This document shows positions 1-8,612 of a stretch of DNA of 64,000 nucleotides, piece after piece. Each line of letters opens with the position of its first letter. Positions within the stretch are counted from its first letter, which is position 1. The notes beneath the pieces were generated by a model. It searched no databases and had not been told where the DNA came from. It worked only from the letters and a program-made list of their open reading frames with translations. The stretch is from contig NZ_CADIKM010000004.1 in the NCBI RefSeq assembly GCF_902859895.1, positions 1 through 64,000 on the forward strand, in the 5' to 3' direction. The DNA comes from Pararobbsia alpina (GTDB lineage Bacteria; Pseudomonadota; Gammaproteobacteria; Burkholderiales; Burkholderiaceae). The position numbers and the translations under genes were made by a program.

Positions 1-1
1 G

Positions 2-418
2 ATGACCGCATCGAGCCTCTTCTGGTCACTCGGACCGTCGATCGTGGGAACCGTGTTCGACGGCGGCCAACATGAGGCCAACCTGCGCGGCGCCAACGCG
101 CAATACGACATGGCAGTGGCCGACTATCGCCAGACTGTCCTGACGGCGTTTCAGCAAGTCGAAGACGGCCTGTCCGCGGCCCGCGTTCTGAGTCAGGAGG
201 CGCAAAGCCAGCAAAGCGCGGTCGATGCATCGGGCCAGGCGCTCGATCGCGCGATGAACCGCTTCAAGGACGGCGCAATCTCCTACCTAGATGTCGTCAA
301 CCTTCAGGCCATGGCGCTCACCGACAGCCGTATGGCGGTCGACATCGAGAAGCGGCGCATGGACGCCGATGTCCAGTTGCTCGAGGCACTCGGAGGGGGA
401 TGGAAGGCGCCCGCGTAA
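2..418 (+). CDS. Outer-membrane efflux factor (TolC/NodT family), C-terminal part
   Basis: The reading frame is open at the left edge, so this is the last 138 residues of a longer gene. It matches the C-terminal repeat of NodT-like outer-membrane factors: FQQVEDGLSAAR, a long coiled-coil helix, then a FKDGAISYLDVVNLQ segment typical of the second hairpin, ending in EALGGGW. Such proteins form the trimeric outer-membrane channel of RND or MFS tripartite pumps. The pump genes would lie to the left of the window. The family call is firm, but the substrate cannot be read from this fragment. Confidence 0.88.
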   Translation: MTASSLFWSLGPSIVGTVFDGGQHEANLRGANAQYDMAVADYRQTVLTAFQQVEDGLSAARVLSQEAQSQQSAVDASGQALDRAMNRFKDGAISYLDVVNLQAMALTDSRMAVDIEKRRMDADVQLLEALGGGWKAPA

Positions 419-518
419 GTGCGGCACGCCCGGCGCAATAGGTCATTGACGTCGTGCCGCAAGGAAGGCATGAGGGAAATAATCTACTGGGCAATTTTTT
501 AATCCGAAAAGAAAACCC

Positions 519-659
519 GCCATTGACAGCGGGCAGACGGTACCCCACGTCCACTTTCATATCATTCCAAACTGGGCGAGCACGCCATTGCTTCCGCATG
601 CTCGCGTTCCCGCGGAACCGGACAGGCTTGAGGAACTCGCCTCCAAAATTCGCGCGTAG
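519..659 (+). pseudogene. HIT-family protein remnant (C-terminal 46 codons)
   Basis: One frame reads AIDSGQTVPHVHFHIIPNW and continues through PHARVPAEPDRLEELASKIRA to TAG at 657. GQTVPHxHxHxIP is the histidine-triad active-site motif, and the tail also fits the end of HIT hydrolases. No upstream HIT sequence is visible and the A+T-rich bases before 519 do not continue the domain, so the 5' two thirds are gone. It lies just before a decayed mgtC copy, which makes this stretch a graveyard of broken genes. Confidence 0.72.
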
Positions 660-752
660 CTGCTGCAGGCAGTCTAGGTCTCTTCGTCGCGCGTCCGGGG
701 CAGCAACGAAACGCCGTCGAGTCAAATTGCGATTGCAGGGGACGCTGGGCTT

Positions 753-1041
753 GTAGGATTCGAACGCGAACGGTTGATTGGGCAGGCGGTCCGAGAACAC
801 ATCTGTTGGTGTGCGTAAAATCAGCGTTGGTGTTGGTTTCCGCGTTCGGGTTTGTGGACGTACTGGGACAGAGGAATGTCGTCGTCGACCCATCGCGGGT
901 CGCCGCACAAGTCGTCTCTGGCATCGGCTTTCTCGGCGCACGATATTCTGCGGGATGAGATCGTAGGCGGGTCTCACGACCGTGGCGAGCCTATGGTCTC
1001 TCGCTGGCGTGGGACTCGCCGTTGGCGGTGGCATGTACACC
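753..1041 (+). pseudogene. Decayed mgtC/sapB-family gene, paralogue of the intact copy at 2740
   Basis: Three consecutive frames together spell an MgtC protein. GFERER is read from 753. LVSAFGFVDVLG, then DPSRVAAQVVSGIGFLGA, is read from 833 to 940. ILRDEIV and, after another shift, GLTTVASLWSLAGVGLAVGG run to about 1041. The intact protein encoded from 2740 has the same blocks in the same order (LVSAFGFADVLG, DPSRIAAQVVSGIGFLGAG, GLTTAASLWSVAGIGLAIGGG). At least three frame changes, a TAA and missing ends show that it is dead. The two copies flank the DUF4148 and Nudix genes. Confidence 0.85.
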
Positions 1042-1249
1042 GTCTGCGGCTAGAGGCAAAAGGTCCCCTTTGGTCTGCGACCTCGCCTTGTGGCATGAAA
1101 GACCCGTCTGCCCGCATCTCGGATGACCATAAAAAAACATTCACGGCGGCGAGATGCTTGCGACAGCTGCGTTCAATTAGACTGACAATCAGTTCACCTT
1201 AATCCTTCCACCCGGCGGGGTCATCTATCCAGCCAAGCAGGAGGCACGA

Positions 1250-1555
1250 TTGAAACTCATCTTTACTTCCTTAATATGTAGTGGGTTGATGATCTTGAGT
1301 ACTAACGTGTTGGCGGGAACGCGGCTTACCGCCGCGCAATGCAATGACTATCCATTTACGCCGCTTAAAGGAAAGGTCACGCGTGCTCAACTGGTACAGG
1401 TGCTGGCCGAACTCGAATCCGTTGGATATGATCCGGGAGCAGTCAGCGGCTACTATCCTTTGGACCTCCAACGTGCGCAGTCACGGCTACGAGCGAAATA
1501 TGCCCGCGAATGCACAGATAGCCCCAAACACATTAAAGCACAGAGTTCACAATAA
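1250..1555 (+). CDS. DUF4148-type small secreted protein
   Basis: This 101-residue protein begins with TTG at 1250, supported by AGGAGG a few bases upstream. It has a Sec signal peptide (residues 1-22, ending VLAG) and a short mature domain with TRAQLVQVLAELESVGYDP, the pattern of DUF4148 proteins that are abundant in Burkholderia. Their function is unknown. The same frame stays open for 34 further codons past the TAA at 1553, so the original gene may have been longer. A second DUF4148 gene lies at 32082. Confidence 0.72.
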   Translation: MKLIFTSLICSGLMILSTNVLAGTRLTAAQCNDYPFTPLKGKVTRAQLVQVLAELESVGYDPGAVSGYYPLDLQRAQSRLRAKYARECTDSPKHIKAQSSQ

Positions 1556-2247
1556 GCGATATCCGATCCTAGCGTGGCCGCCAGGGAGGACGCGATAGCG
1601 AAAAAGCAGCTGCAGTCTGCGCTCGACCCGCTGTCGACACGCGAGGAGAACACATAGTCATGTTCGATTGGTTATGCCCTCGATGCAGAGCTTCGCCCGA
1701 GCTTCAGGAGTGGACTGCCAAAGCGAAACACCTATACGGTTGCTGTCGCGGCACTCCAAGGTCTCCTTCCCGTGTCACGAACTGGCGGTGCTTTTAAAAG
1801 GGTTTCCTGAATCCGTCAGGCAAGAGGTGATCAAACAGGAATGTCGCAGCTAGAGTAAGTGTCCCAATCGCAACAGAGAGGACAAAACTTCAGCCCGGCC
1901 GCTCCATGATCTGGGGCAGGAGGCCAACAGCATGCGCCGGTGGAACATGAAGGCGCAGCACACGAAGCGCGACGATTCCGAGCAGGATCGCCGCGACAAC
2001 CGAGGCTGGGCCTGGACCGACTGCGGATTCGCAGGTCCACCGCCCGTCGTTGCCAGCCAGCTTAAGACTCGCTTGAGAAAAGCGGCACAAGCTCGCTTCG
2101 AAACTGAGGTTCTGCCTATCAGCTAGTTCCCGGAGCCTGGGCCTTCCCATGGCATCGCAAGCGGCTTGAGCTTTGAGAAACGACGCACGTGAATGGTCCA
2201 TAATTTGCATTTTAAACACAGCAGCCGCGTGTCCAGTAGGGGAGAGA
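1556..2247. other. Stretch without a secure gene
   Basis: The first 100 bases continue the preceding frame after its stop. The rest has only short ORFs. The longest believable one is on the minus strand, 1890-2210 (106 codons). It encodes a hydrophilic N-terminus and one hydrophobic helix near the C-terminus (SVVAAILLGIVALRVL). It has no clear ribosome binding site and no family I recognise. It would be divergent from the Nudix gene. I list it here rather than as a gene. Confidence 0.4.
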
Positions 2248-2715
2248 ATGAAAGATAGAGCGACCATCATATGCAGCCGGGATGGCAAAGTACTTTTGGT
2301 CGCCCGCGCGCGGACACGGTGGTCGCTCCCCGGTGGCACCATAAAGTGTTCCGAGTCGCCATTGGACGCCGCCCGGCGCGAGCTTGAAGAAGAGACTTCC
2401 CTTGCTGGCGCGGAATTTACGTACCTATTCCAGTTTGGCGGCCTCAGCAAACGGCATTTCGTTTTTTTCGTCGATCTTCCTCAGGACGCGTCCCCCGAAC
2501 CGCGTAACGAAATTTCGAGGTGTAGGTGGTTCAGCCCGACCAAAATATCGACGCTTGTCACGAGCATACCGACACGGGCAATCGTCGATCTCTTCCTTAC
2601 GCACGAGAATCGCGGCGAAACGCCGTCAGCGGTCATTGACAAATTGGACGGGCGCGTTAAGGGGACGGGCCAGCCGTTCGTTGGTGTTGCCGACACGGCT
2701 TCACAAGGGGTTTGA
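2248..2715 (+). CDS. Nudix hydrolase
   Basis: This 155-residue protein starts at ATG 2248, with AGGGGAG just upstream; a longer in-frame start exists but adds 25 unrelated residues. The Nudix box GX5EX7REUXEEXGU is read as GTIKCSE...REL-EE-ET-S-L, with the usual glycine near its end replaced by serine. The metal-binding RExxEE glutamates are kept. Such enzymes hydrolyse nucleoside diphosphates linked to another group; the substrate cannot be inferred. It ends 24 bases before the mgtC-like gene and may be co-transcribed with it. Confidence 0.85.
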   Translation: MKDRATIICSRDGKVLLVARARTRWSLPGGTIKCSESPLDAARRELEEETSLAGAEFTYLFQFGGLSKRHFVFFVDLPQDASPEPRNEISRCRWFSPTKISTLVTSIPTRAIVDLFLTHENRGETPSAVIDKLDGRVKGTGQPFVGVADTASQGV

Positions 2716-2739
2716 CACCAAGCTATCAAGGAGTAATTC

Positions 2740-3417
2740 GTGATCGGCAATATCGAGCTTCTATTTCGCCTCGTCCTGGCGGCTCTACTTGGCAGCGTCA
2801 TCGGCTTTGAGCGCGAAAGAATGAACTGGGCGGCAGGGTTGCGGACGCACATGCTTGTATGTGTCGGTTCGGCGTTGATCATGCTGGTTTCTGCGTTCGG
2901 CTTTGCCGATGTGCTGGGAACGAAGAACGTCGTGCTCGATCCTTCCCGGATCGCCGCCCAAGTAGTGTCGGGCATTGGTTTCCTGGGAGCGGGGTCGATC
3001 CTTTTGCGTGGCGAAATCGTGCGTGGTTTGACCACCGCCGCCAGCCTCTGGTCGGTCGCAGGAATCGGTCTGGCGATCGGTGGCGGGATGTACATCGCAG
3101 CCCTCGGCGCGACAGGTATTATCCTGACCATTCTTGCAGGGGTGAAGCCGCTCGAACGTCGCTTCATTTCGGTCAAACAGCAGCGCAACATAACCCTGCT
3201 GGTCGAACGCGGCAGCGTATCACTCGACAGTGTTCATAACGCTCTGGGTATGGGAAGTGTTCGAGTTAAGCAGTTTATCGTCCAGCAATCTGAAGACGAC
3301 CCAGAACTCGACGACGTGCAGATTGGGCTATCGCGCGCGACAGCCAGCGAGTTCGCGACGATCCGTACGCGGCTGGCAGCAATGTCGGGAGTCCGTGAGT
3401 GCCGGAATGGCAGTTGA
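2740..3417 (+). CDS. MgtC/SapB family membrane protein
   Basis: This 225-residue protein starts at GTG 2740 behind AAGGAG. Residues 1-140 hold about four membrane helices with the family signatures GSVIGFERER, RTHMLVCVGSAL and DPSRIAAQVVSGIGFLGAG. Residues 145-225 form a soluble ACT-like tail. MgtC proteins inhibit the F1Fo ATP synthase in Salmonella and support growth at low magnesium and intramacrophage survival; that role is known for the family, not shown here. A decayed paralogue lies at 753-1041. Confidence 0.88.
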   Translation: MIGNIELLFRLVLAALLGSVIGFERERMNWAAGLRTHMLVCVGSALIMLVSAFGFADVLGTKNVVLDPSRIAAQVVSGIGFLGAGSILLRGEIVRGLTTAASLWSVAGIGLAIGGGMYIAALGATGIILTILAGVKPLERRFISVKQQRNITLLVERGSVSLDSVHNALGMGSVRVKQFIVQQSEDDPELDDVQIGLSRATASEFATIRTRLAAMSGVRECRNGS

Positions 3418-3431
3418 AAGCAGAGTAGGCC

Positions 3432-3737
3432 ATGACGGGTACATATGAATATCACGGCTATACCCTTGTTGTGGCCGTCGAATCCGACTTAAGCTGGCGG
3501 CAGGCAGGCGGAACCGCGGCGCGCGTGGGCTACGTGGCAATAGTCAGAATTTTTTCAGGAGTTAATGCCATGGCGGTATTTTCACCGCTGCGTTTCGGTG
3601 AGGCCGGCGGTCACCCGTTTGCGACAGAAGCAGATGCCTTGATCGGCGGTTACAGCGCTGCACGGCGAATTGTCGATGATCTTTTTAACCAGGAAGGCGA
3701 ATATTGTTCGAGCGCTAGTCTGCGAGCTTTGGGTTAA
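3432..3737 (+). CDS. Small hypothetical protein
   Basis: This 101-residue ORF starts at ATG 3432, 14 bases after the mgtC-like stop, so it is probably in the same transcript. The protein opens with TYEYHGYTLVVAVE and contains FGEAGGHPFATEADALIGGYSAARRIVDDLF. It resembles short Burkholderia hypothetical proteins that often follow regulators or transporters. It has no signal peptide or membrane helix. I cannot assign a function. Confidence 0.55.
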   Translation: MTGTYEYHGYTLVVAVESDLSWRQAGGTAARVGYVAIVRIFSGVNAMAVFSPLRFGEAGGHPFATEADALIGGYSAARRIVDDLFNQEGEYCSSASLRALG

Positions 3738-4075
3738 GGAGGGGCTGAACAATGTGCATCGAGTGGTACGCTTGACGAGCGCATAGACGCGTTAATCGGG
3801 AGACGGGTCCCGCGGCTGCTGGGTCCAGGCCGGCACAAGCCTTCGCAGGCTTTTGCGAGAATTTGAGCGCTCAAGACGCACCTCGGGAAGATCAATCCCT
3901 TGTTCTCGAACATGAGCGACTCGAAAGCGGGCAACTCGGTGCGGTGCCCTGCGAGCGAATCGCGACGATCAGCTCGCCCGCGTCATTTCGTAAACGTACC
4001 TCGCGGTGGATGCCGGCCTGGAGGCAGCGCGCCGCTGGTCTGAGCGGCATGCGTTCTCGGTCCGAGACTGAAGCG
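3738..4075. other. Stretch without a recognisable gene
   Basis: This lies between a plus-strand hypothetical gene and the 3' end of the phosphate transporter. ORFs on either strand are short and resemble no family I know. No strong terminator or repeat was found. Confidence 0.45.
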
Positions 4076-5086
4076 CTACAGCAAGCGATGGCCGAGCCAC
4101 CAGCCGGCCGCGGCGATCACCGCCGAGGCCGGAATCGTCAGGATCCACGCCCAGACGATGCTACCGGCCACGCCCCAGCGTACCGCGCTCAACTTCTGCG
4201 TCGCGCCGACCCCGACGATCGCGCCGGTAATCGTGTGCGTGGTAGACACCGGAATGCCGAGCCATGACGCAATAAACAGCGTGATCGCACCGCCCGATTC
4301 CGCGCAGAAGCCGCCCACCGGCTTTAGCTTGGTGATCTTCTGCCCCATTGTGCGGACGATCCGCCAGCCGCCGAACAGCGTGCCGATTCCCATCGACAGA
4401 TAGCAGCCGCCGATCACCCACAGCGGCGGCACATCGGCGATCGACGACGTATAGCCGGTCGCGATCAGCAGCATCCAGATGATGCCGATTGTTTTCTGCG
4501 CGTCGTTGCCGCCATGCCCAAGGCTGTACAGGCCCGCCGACACCAGCTGCAGGCGCCGGAAACGCCGGTCGACCTTGCTCGGCGGCGAGCGGAAATAAAT
4601 CCACGACACCGCCAGCATGAAGAACGAGCCGAGTACGAAGCCAAGCAGCGGCGAGATGAAAATGAACGCAACCGTCTTCATCAGACCGTCGACATTCAGC
4701 GCGCCCCAGCCCGACTTGGCGAGTGCCGCACCCACCAGACCGCCGATCAGCGCATGCGACGAACTCGACGGAATGCCGTAGTGCCATGTGATGACATTCC
4801 AGCCGATCGCGCCGATCAGCGCGCCGAAAATCACATAGTGGTCGACGATATGCGGGTCGATCGTGCCCTTGCCCACGGTCTGCGCGACTTTCAGATGAAA
4901 CACGAAAAAGGCGACGACGTTGAAGGCGGCGGCGAACGCAACAGCCTGTTGCGGTTTAAGTACACCGGTCGACACGACCGTAGCGATCGAATTCGCCGCA
5001 TCGTGAAAACCGTTCATGAAGTCGAACACGAGCGCGACGGCAACCAGGGCGGCAACCACCCAGATGGCAAGTTGTATCGCTTGCAT
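4076..5086 (-). CDS. pit: PiT-family inorganic phosphate transporter
   Basis: This 336-residue inner-membrane protein has about ten helices. It carries the two PiT signatures, FDFMNGFHDAANSIATVVSTG near the N-terminus and SWLGIPVSTTHTITGAIVGVG near the C-terminus, plus SLGHGGNDAQKTIGI in the second half. PiT carriers import phosphate, usually as a metal-phosphate complex driven by protons. Its ATG shares one base with the stop of the preceding DUF47 gene (TAATG on the minus strand), so translation is probably coupled and the two proteins act together. Confidence 0.93.
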   Translation of the reverse strand: MQAIQLAIWVVAALVAVALVFDFMNGFHDAANSIATVVSTGVLKPQQAVAFAAAFNVVAFFVFHLKVAQTVGKGTIDPHIVDHYVIFGALIGAIGWNVITWHYGIPSSSSHALIGGLVGAALAKSGWGALNVDGLMKTVAFIFISPLLGFVLGSFFMLAVSWIYFRSPPSKVDRRFRRLQLVSAGLYSLGHGGNDAQKTIGIIWMLLIATGYTSSIADVPPLWVIGGCYLSMGIGTLFGGWRIVRTMGQKITKLKPVGGFCAESGGAITLFIASWLGIPVSTTHTITGAIVGVGATQKLSAVRWGVAGSIVWAWILTIPASAVIAAAGWWLGHRLL

Positions 5087-5712
5087 TATGCGTTTTCCAG
5101 CACGATGCCTTCGATGATGTTCGCCACGTCTTCACATTTGTCGGTGATTGTTTCGAGCAGTTCGTAGATGGCTTTCAACTTGATGAGCGTCTTGACGTTG
5201 TCCTCCTCCCGGAAGAGTTTGGACATCGCCGCGCGCAGCACGCGGTCGGCTTCCGACTCCAGACGGTCGATTTCCTCACAGGCCTTCAGAATCTGGCTGG
5301 CCTGCTTCATATCGGACAGCAAGCTGACCGCGAACTGCACGCGCTCGGAGGTCGCGGTGCAGATATGCGCCAGTTGGCTCGCTTCCGAGGTCACCGCCTG
5401 CACGTCGTACAGCGAGATGGCGGTGGCGACGTCCTCCATCAGGTCGAGGATGTCGTCCATCGTGGTGATCAGCTTGTGGATTTCATCGCGGTCGAGCGGC
5501 GTGATGAAGGTCTTGTGCAGCATATCGATGGTTTCGTGCGTGAGCTTGTCGGCGGCCTTCTCGGCCTCTTGCACGTTCTTCATATGAATATCGGCATCCT
5601 GCAGATTGTCGATCAGCAGTTCGAGTTCGTGGCTCGCCGAGACGATGCACTTTGCGTGCGCATTGAAAATTTCAAAGAACTTGCCCTCAGTGGGCATGAA
5701 TCGACCGAACAT
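5086..5712 (-). CDS. DUF47 (PhoU-like) phosphate transport regulator
   Basis: This 208-residue, all-helical, acidic protein belongs to the PhoU-related DUF47 family. It has the characteristic MPTEGKFFEIFNAHAKCIV opening and DREEIHKL-like metal-site helices (TPLDRDEIHKLITTMDDILDLMEDV). DUF47 proteins are almost always encoded beside a Pit carrier and are thought to modulate it. Here the gene is first in a two-gene operon and overlaps pit by one base. Confidence 0.92.
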   Translation of the reverse strand: MFGRFMPTEGKFFEIFNAHAKCIVSASHELELLIDNLQDADIHMKNVQEAEKAADKLTHETIDMLHKTFITPLDRDEIHKLITTMDDILDLMEDVATAISLYDVQAVTSEASQLAHICTATSERVQFAVSLLSDMKQASQILKACEEIDRLESEADRVLRAAMSKLFREEDNVKTLIKLKAIYELLETITDKCEDVANIIEGIVLENA

Positions 5713-5835
5713 TAGGATCCCAGAAATTGGTCACATCATGGATGACATACAGCCGCAATATTGTACCGTTACCGGATGAGGGCATCGGTTCTGCCCTCCT
5801 GAAAAAGCCCACCGGCTGCGCCCGTAACAGCTCAT

Positions 5836-5985
5836 CGCTACCGCAGTGACAGCATTCGCAATGCGGGCCACACCGACGACGACACGGTCGAGCTGGAGAT
5901 TCCGCGAGACCGAAATGGCACGTTCGACCCGGTATTGATTGTCAAGGGGCGAGCGCCGCTTCGCGGGCTTCGACGACAAGACTAC
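5836..5985 (+). mobile_element. IS256-family transposase remnant
   Basis: Translation from 5836 gives VELEIPRDRNGTFDPVLIVKG, the conserved N-terminal block of IS256-type Mutator transposases. One extra G in the run at 5946-5949 shifts the frame, and the other frame continues with GERRFAGFDDK, the next conserved block. The similarity ends by about 5985. No terminal repeats or DDE region remain. The rest of 5713-6183 contains nothing else I recognise. Confidence 0.75.
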
Positions 5986-6183
5986 GAGGGCGCTTATCGT
6001 CCGCAATAGGAAGAAGCATCGGTCATTCGCTTGCGCAGCGCCAATGCCCCTTGATGGCCGAACGCGGTCCCACGGCGAACTTCCGAGATCGACCCACTGC
6101 GGCCCTTCGCAATGCACCGAAGCGGACGTACGAACCGACCATGACCAGCTTCGAGGCGACTGACTAAGGTGCGACCTCGCCGG

Positions 6184-6525
6184 TCAGCTCTCGGGGTCGT
6201 ACCCGAACTCGCGGAGCTCCTGCGAGCAGCGGCAGGCTTTGGCGATCTTCGCGGCCCATTGGACGGCGGCTTCGCGCGACGGGAGTTCCAGGACACAGAA
6301 GCCGCCGTCGAACTCCTTGGTCTGCGGGTAGGTACCGTTCGTGACGGTGCCGTCAGCGGCGACCATCAGCGGCGCGACGTCCTCGTTGATACCACCGCCG
6401 AACACATAGACGCCGGCATCCTTCGCCTCGCGTATGACCGCGTGTGCCGCTTCGCCGACCGCAGCTATGTCTTCGTCGGAGATGTCCATCGCCGATCCGG
6501 GGAAGGAGATAAGGTACTTCGTCAT
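6184..6525 (-). CDS. YCII-related domain protein
   Basis: This 113-residue cytosolic protein fits the YCII/DGPF superfamily: MTKYLISFPG start, a central GTVTNGTYPQTKEFDGGFCVLE (the DGPF-type segment) and SREAAVQWAAKIAKACRCSQELREF. The ATG at 6525 is preceded by GGAGA. Members are small dimeric ferredoxin-like-fold proteins that often accompany ECF sigma factors, though none is present here. The biochemical role is unknown. Confidence 0.82.
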   Translation of the reverse strand: MTKYLISFPGSAMDISDEDIAAVGEAAHAVIREAKDAGVYVFGGGINEDVAPLMVAADGTVTNGTYPQTKEFDGGFCVLELPSREAAVQWAAKIAKACRCSQELREFGYDPES

Positions 6526-6959
6526 CGTTCGGTTCTCCGGGTGTGAGTTTGCTCGTCAGTCGGGCTATCTCGCGCCGGAATGCGAGCGGATGATTCGGTA
6601 CTCCTTTACGGCCAGTTCTCGTCGGTGCTTCTGTTGTCAAAGTAGTCCCCCTACTCGATGTGGCGGGGGCTACTCTGGCGACTTCTGATTGGAGCGTCTG
6701 TACGCCGTACTCGCTTACGGATCGTCGGCGATCTACGTCTCCGTGTCGAACGTCTCTTGTTGGCCGAACGCTGCCTCATGCAATGGGCATATGCGGCGCG
6801 TGCCTCTCGATGCAACGAGCGGCAGCACGCGACCCCGGAGTGGACCTTCGCATCGGCAATCGCCTTGTCTGAAAGCCGTCATTCGGCTGTTCACCCAGAC
6901 TGCGTTGCCGGAGCCATACAGGGGACCTCCGGGTGGATCGAGATCGGCCCCCGCAATCC
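6526..6959. other. Stretch without a recognisable gene
   Basis: Several open frames overlap here on the plus strand, but their translations are arginine- and serine-rich and look like accidental frames in G+C-rich DNA. No family motif, repeat or RNA was seen. Confidence 0.4.
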
Positions 6960-7395
6960 TCAGGATGCCAGTTCGAGCCCGTGGCGTTTCATCACGGACT
7001 TCATCATGTCCATATTCGGTGGGCCGCCAGCGCCCAACACACCGGCCACCTCGCGAAAATAGTCAGGCCCGATGTTGGCAGGCGAAAACACCACCAGCGC
7101 GCGAGCGGGAACATCGCCCGGATTGGAGAAGTGATGAACGCTGCCGCGCGGTTGAGAAGCAAGAGTCGCCCGCCTTCAGGACGCGTCTGCAGTCGTCGAC
7201 CCGGTAGGTCAGCGATCCCTCCAGGACTTGGATTGTCTCGTCAACGTCGACGTGGCGATGAGGAGGCGGGACTTTGGCGAGCGGCTGGATGACCATTTCC
7301 GCCATCGCCATATGGCCCGCAGTGTCCCGACCATCGACCAAGAACCGCATCGACAGTGAGCCAATGGTGATCAGTTCACTACGTGTCGAATTCAT
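6960..7395 (-). pseudogene. Cupin-domain gene with a single-base frameshift
   Basis: The frame from ATG 7395 encodes a cupin motif, PPHRHVDVDETIQVLEGSLTYRVDD, then leaves frame after GDSCF near 7155. A one-base shift restores the expected second cupin motif (PRGSVHHFSNPG) and a family-like ending (ARALVVFSPANIGPDYF, then FREVAGVLG to HGLELAS) with TGA at 6960. One extra base around 7153-7157 explains everything, so this is either recent inactivation or an assembly error. It is divergent from the MarR gene across a palindrome. Confidence 0.82.
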
Positions 7396-7415
7396 CGCGA
7401 AACTCCATCGAGTTG

Positions 7416-7434
7416 TGGTAAAGTCACTTTACCA
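7416..7434. promoter_or_regulatory. Palindromic operator between cupin gene and marR
   Basis: TGGTAAAGTCACTTTACCA is a perfect 8-bp inverted repeat around TCA. It occupies most of the 40-base gap between the divergent cupin and MarR genes and ends one base before the MarR ATG. That is the size, symmetry and location expected of a MarR-family dimer site repressing both genes. Confidence 0.72.
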
Positions 7435-7435
7435 T

Positions 7436-7903
7436 ATGCGAACCAACCGTCAATCCTTTTCTCCCCGGAGATTTTCCGACGATCCGAACCCCGATGATCC
7501 GCTCATCGGGGCCCGGCTGCGCTATTGCCTCGCCCAAGTGGAACAGCGCCTGGGCCAGGCATTGGCCTCGGCCGGCTTTGGCGACATCCAGGTTGCCCAC
7601 TTCAAAGTGTTGCGTTTTCCTCCTCCCGAGAACGAGCGCCCCATTGACTTGGCACAGCGCGCTGGCATGTCCAAGCAGGCGATGAACTACCTGCTGCTGC
7701 AACTTGAAGAGCTGGGTTATGTGGAGAGGGGCGCGATGGGGGGATCGCCTGCGCGCCTTGTTTCTCTAACCGAGAGGGGCTGGAAAGTGGCCGAAATACA
7801 GCGCGCCACGGTGCACCAGATCGAACGCGAATGGGAGCGGCAGATCGGCGCACAGCGCTTTCAGACGTTTTACGCGGTGCTCAAGGAACTGACGGATGGT
7901 TGA
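7436..7903 (+). CDS. MarR-family transcriptional regulator
   Basis: This 155-residue protein starts at ATG 7436, directly after the palindrome; longer in-frame starts would run through the operator. It has the winged-helix layout of MarR proteins: dimer helix (LRYCLAQVEQRLGQAL), recognition part (PIDLAQRAGMSKQAMNYLLLQLEELGYVER) and wing (SPARLVSLTERG). It probably represses itself and the divergent cupin gene and responds to a small aromatic ligand, as family members often do. The target cupin gene is now frameshifted. Confidence 0.88.
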   Translation: MRTNRQSFSPRRFSDDPNPDDPLIGARLRYCLAQVEQRLGQALASAGFGDIQVAHFKVLRFPPPENERPIDLAQRAGMSKQAMNYLLLQLEELGYVERGAMGGSPARLVSLTERGWKVAEIQRATVHQIEREWERQIGAQRFQTFYAVLKELTDG

Positions 7904-8612
7904 TAACTTGTCGGACGTCAGGGGGAAGGCGACAAGCCACAGGGCCGCTGTCAAGCGATATTGAAGTGCCGTATCACCGTCCCCAAAGCAGGCGTTCGCC
8001 ACCGTCGCTTCATGGCCGGATTGAGAAGTTCACGCCGGATTGGAATTGACCAGGCGTCGCCTCGTGCTGAACTTCCGTTGACGGCCCGTTACGGTCGCTC
8101 GAAGGGCACTCGTGAACGACTCAAATTGGAACGCAAGCGGCCGCATTGAGTGGTCACTCGTCCTGTGTTGAGAGCAATCTTCGCAAGGCCGTGCGCGACC
8201 CTGTGATCAATAAACATTGCGCCTTTGGCGAGGATTGTCGGGACGCTGCCCAGGAGGGCTAGTACTCGGCACGTGGAGAGATGACTGTCGACACGGTCAC
8301 ACGAGAGGATGCCTACGACGGGTGCTCGATGTATCAACCTTACCCATGGTCATGGAGACCGTTTTCGCATCCTTCATGAAAACCGTTGTCACATCCTTCC
8401 TGAGAAAGGCTCCCACACGAAGGGCCCGTACTCCAGCAGAGCTCGACTACTTCTTCCGGGCTCTTCACCCGCTCGTACACGCGCGGACACCGTGCTACCC
8501 GCATGCCCAACGATAGTCATGGATGCGGGCAGACTCTCAACCGAGTCTTGAAAGGCGCCTGTCGGCGCCCTTCTAGCGGTCTAACGTCCCACGAGGTATA
8601 GCCCGGTAGGGG
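7904..8612. other. Long gap without a recognisable gene
   Basis: About 700 bases between marR and the porin stop. Only short overlapping frames without family motifs are present. The right end holds the porin terminator hairpin. Confidence 0.45.
8551..8570 (-). terminator. Hairpin terminator of the porin gene
   Basis: GGCGCC at 8554 and 8564 pair around TGTC. On the minus strand the stem is followed by TTT. It lies about 45 bases past the porin stop. Confidence 0.6.
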
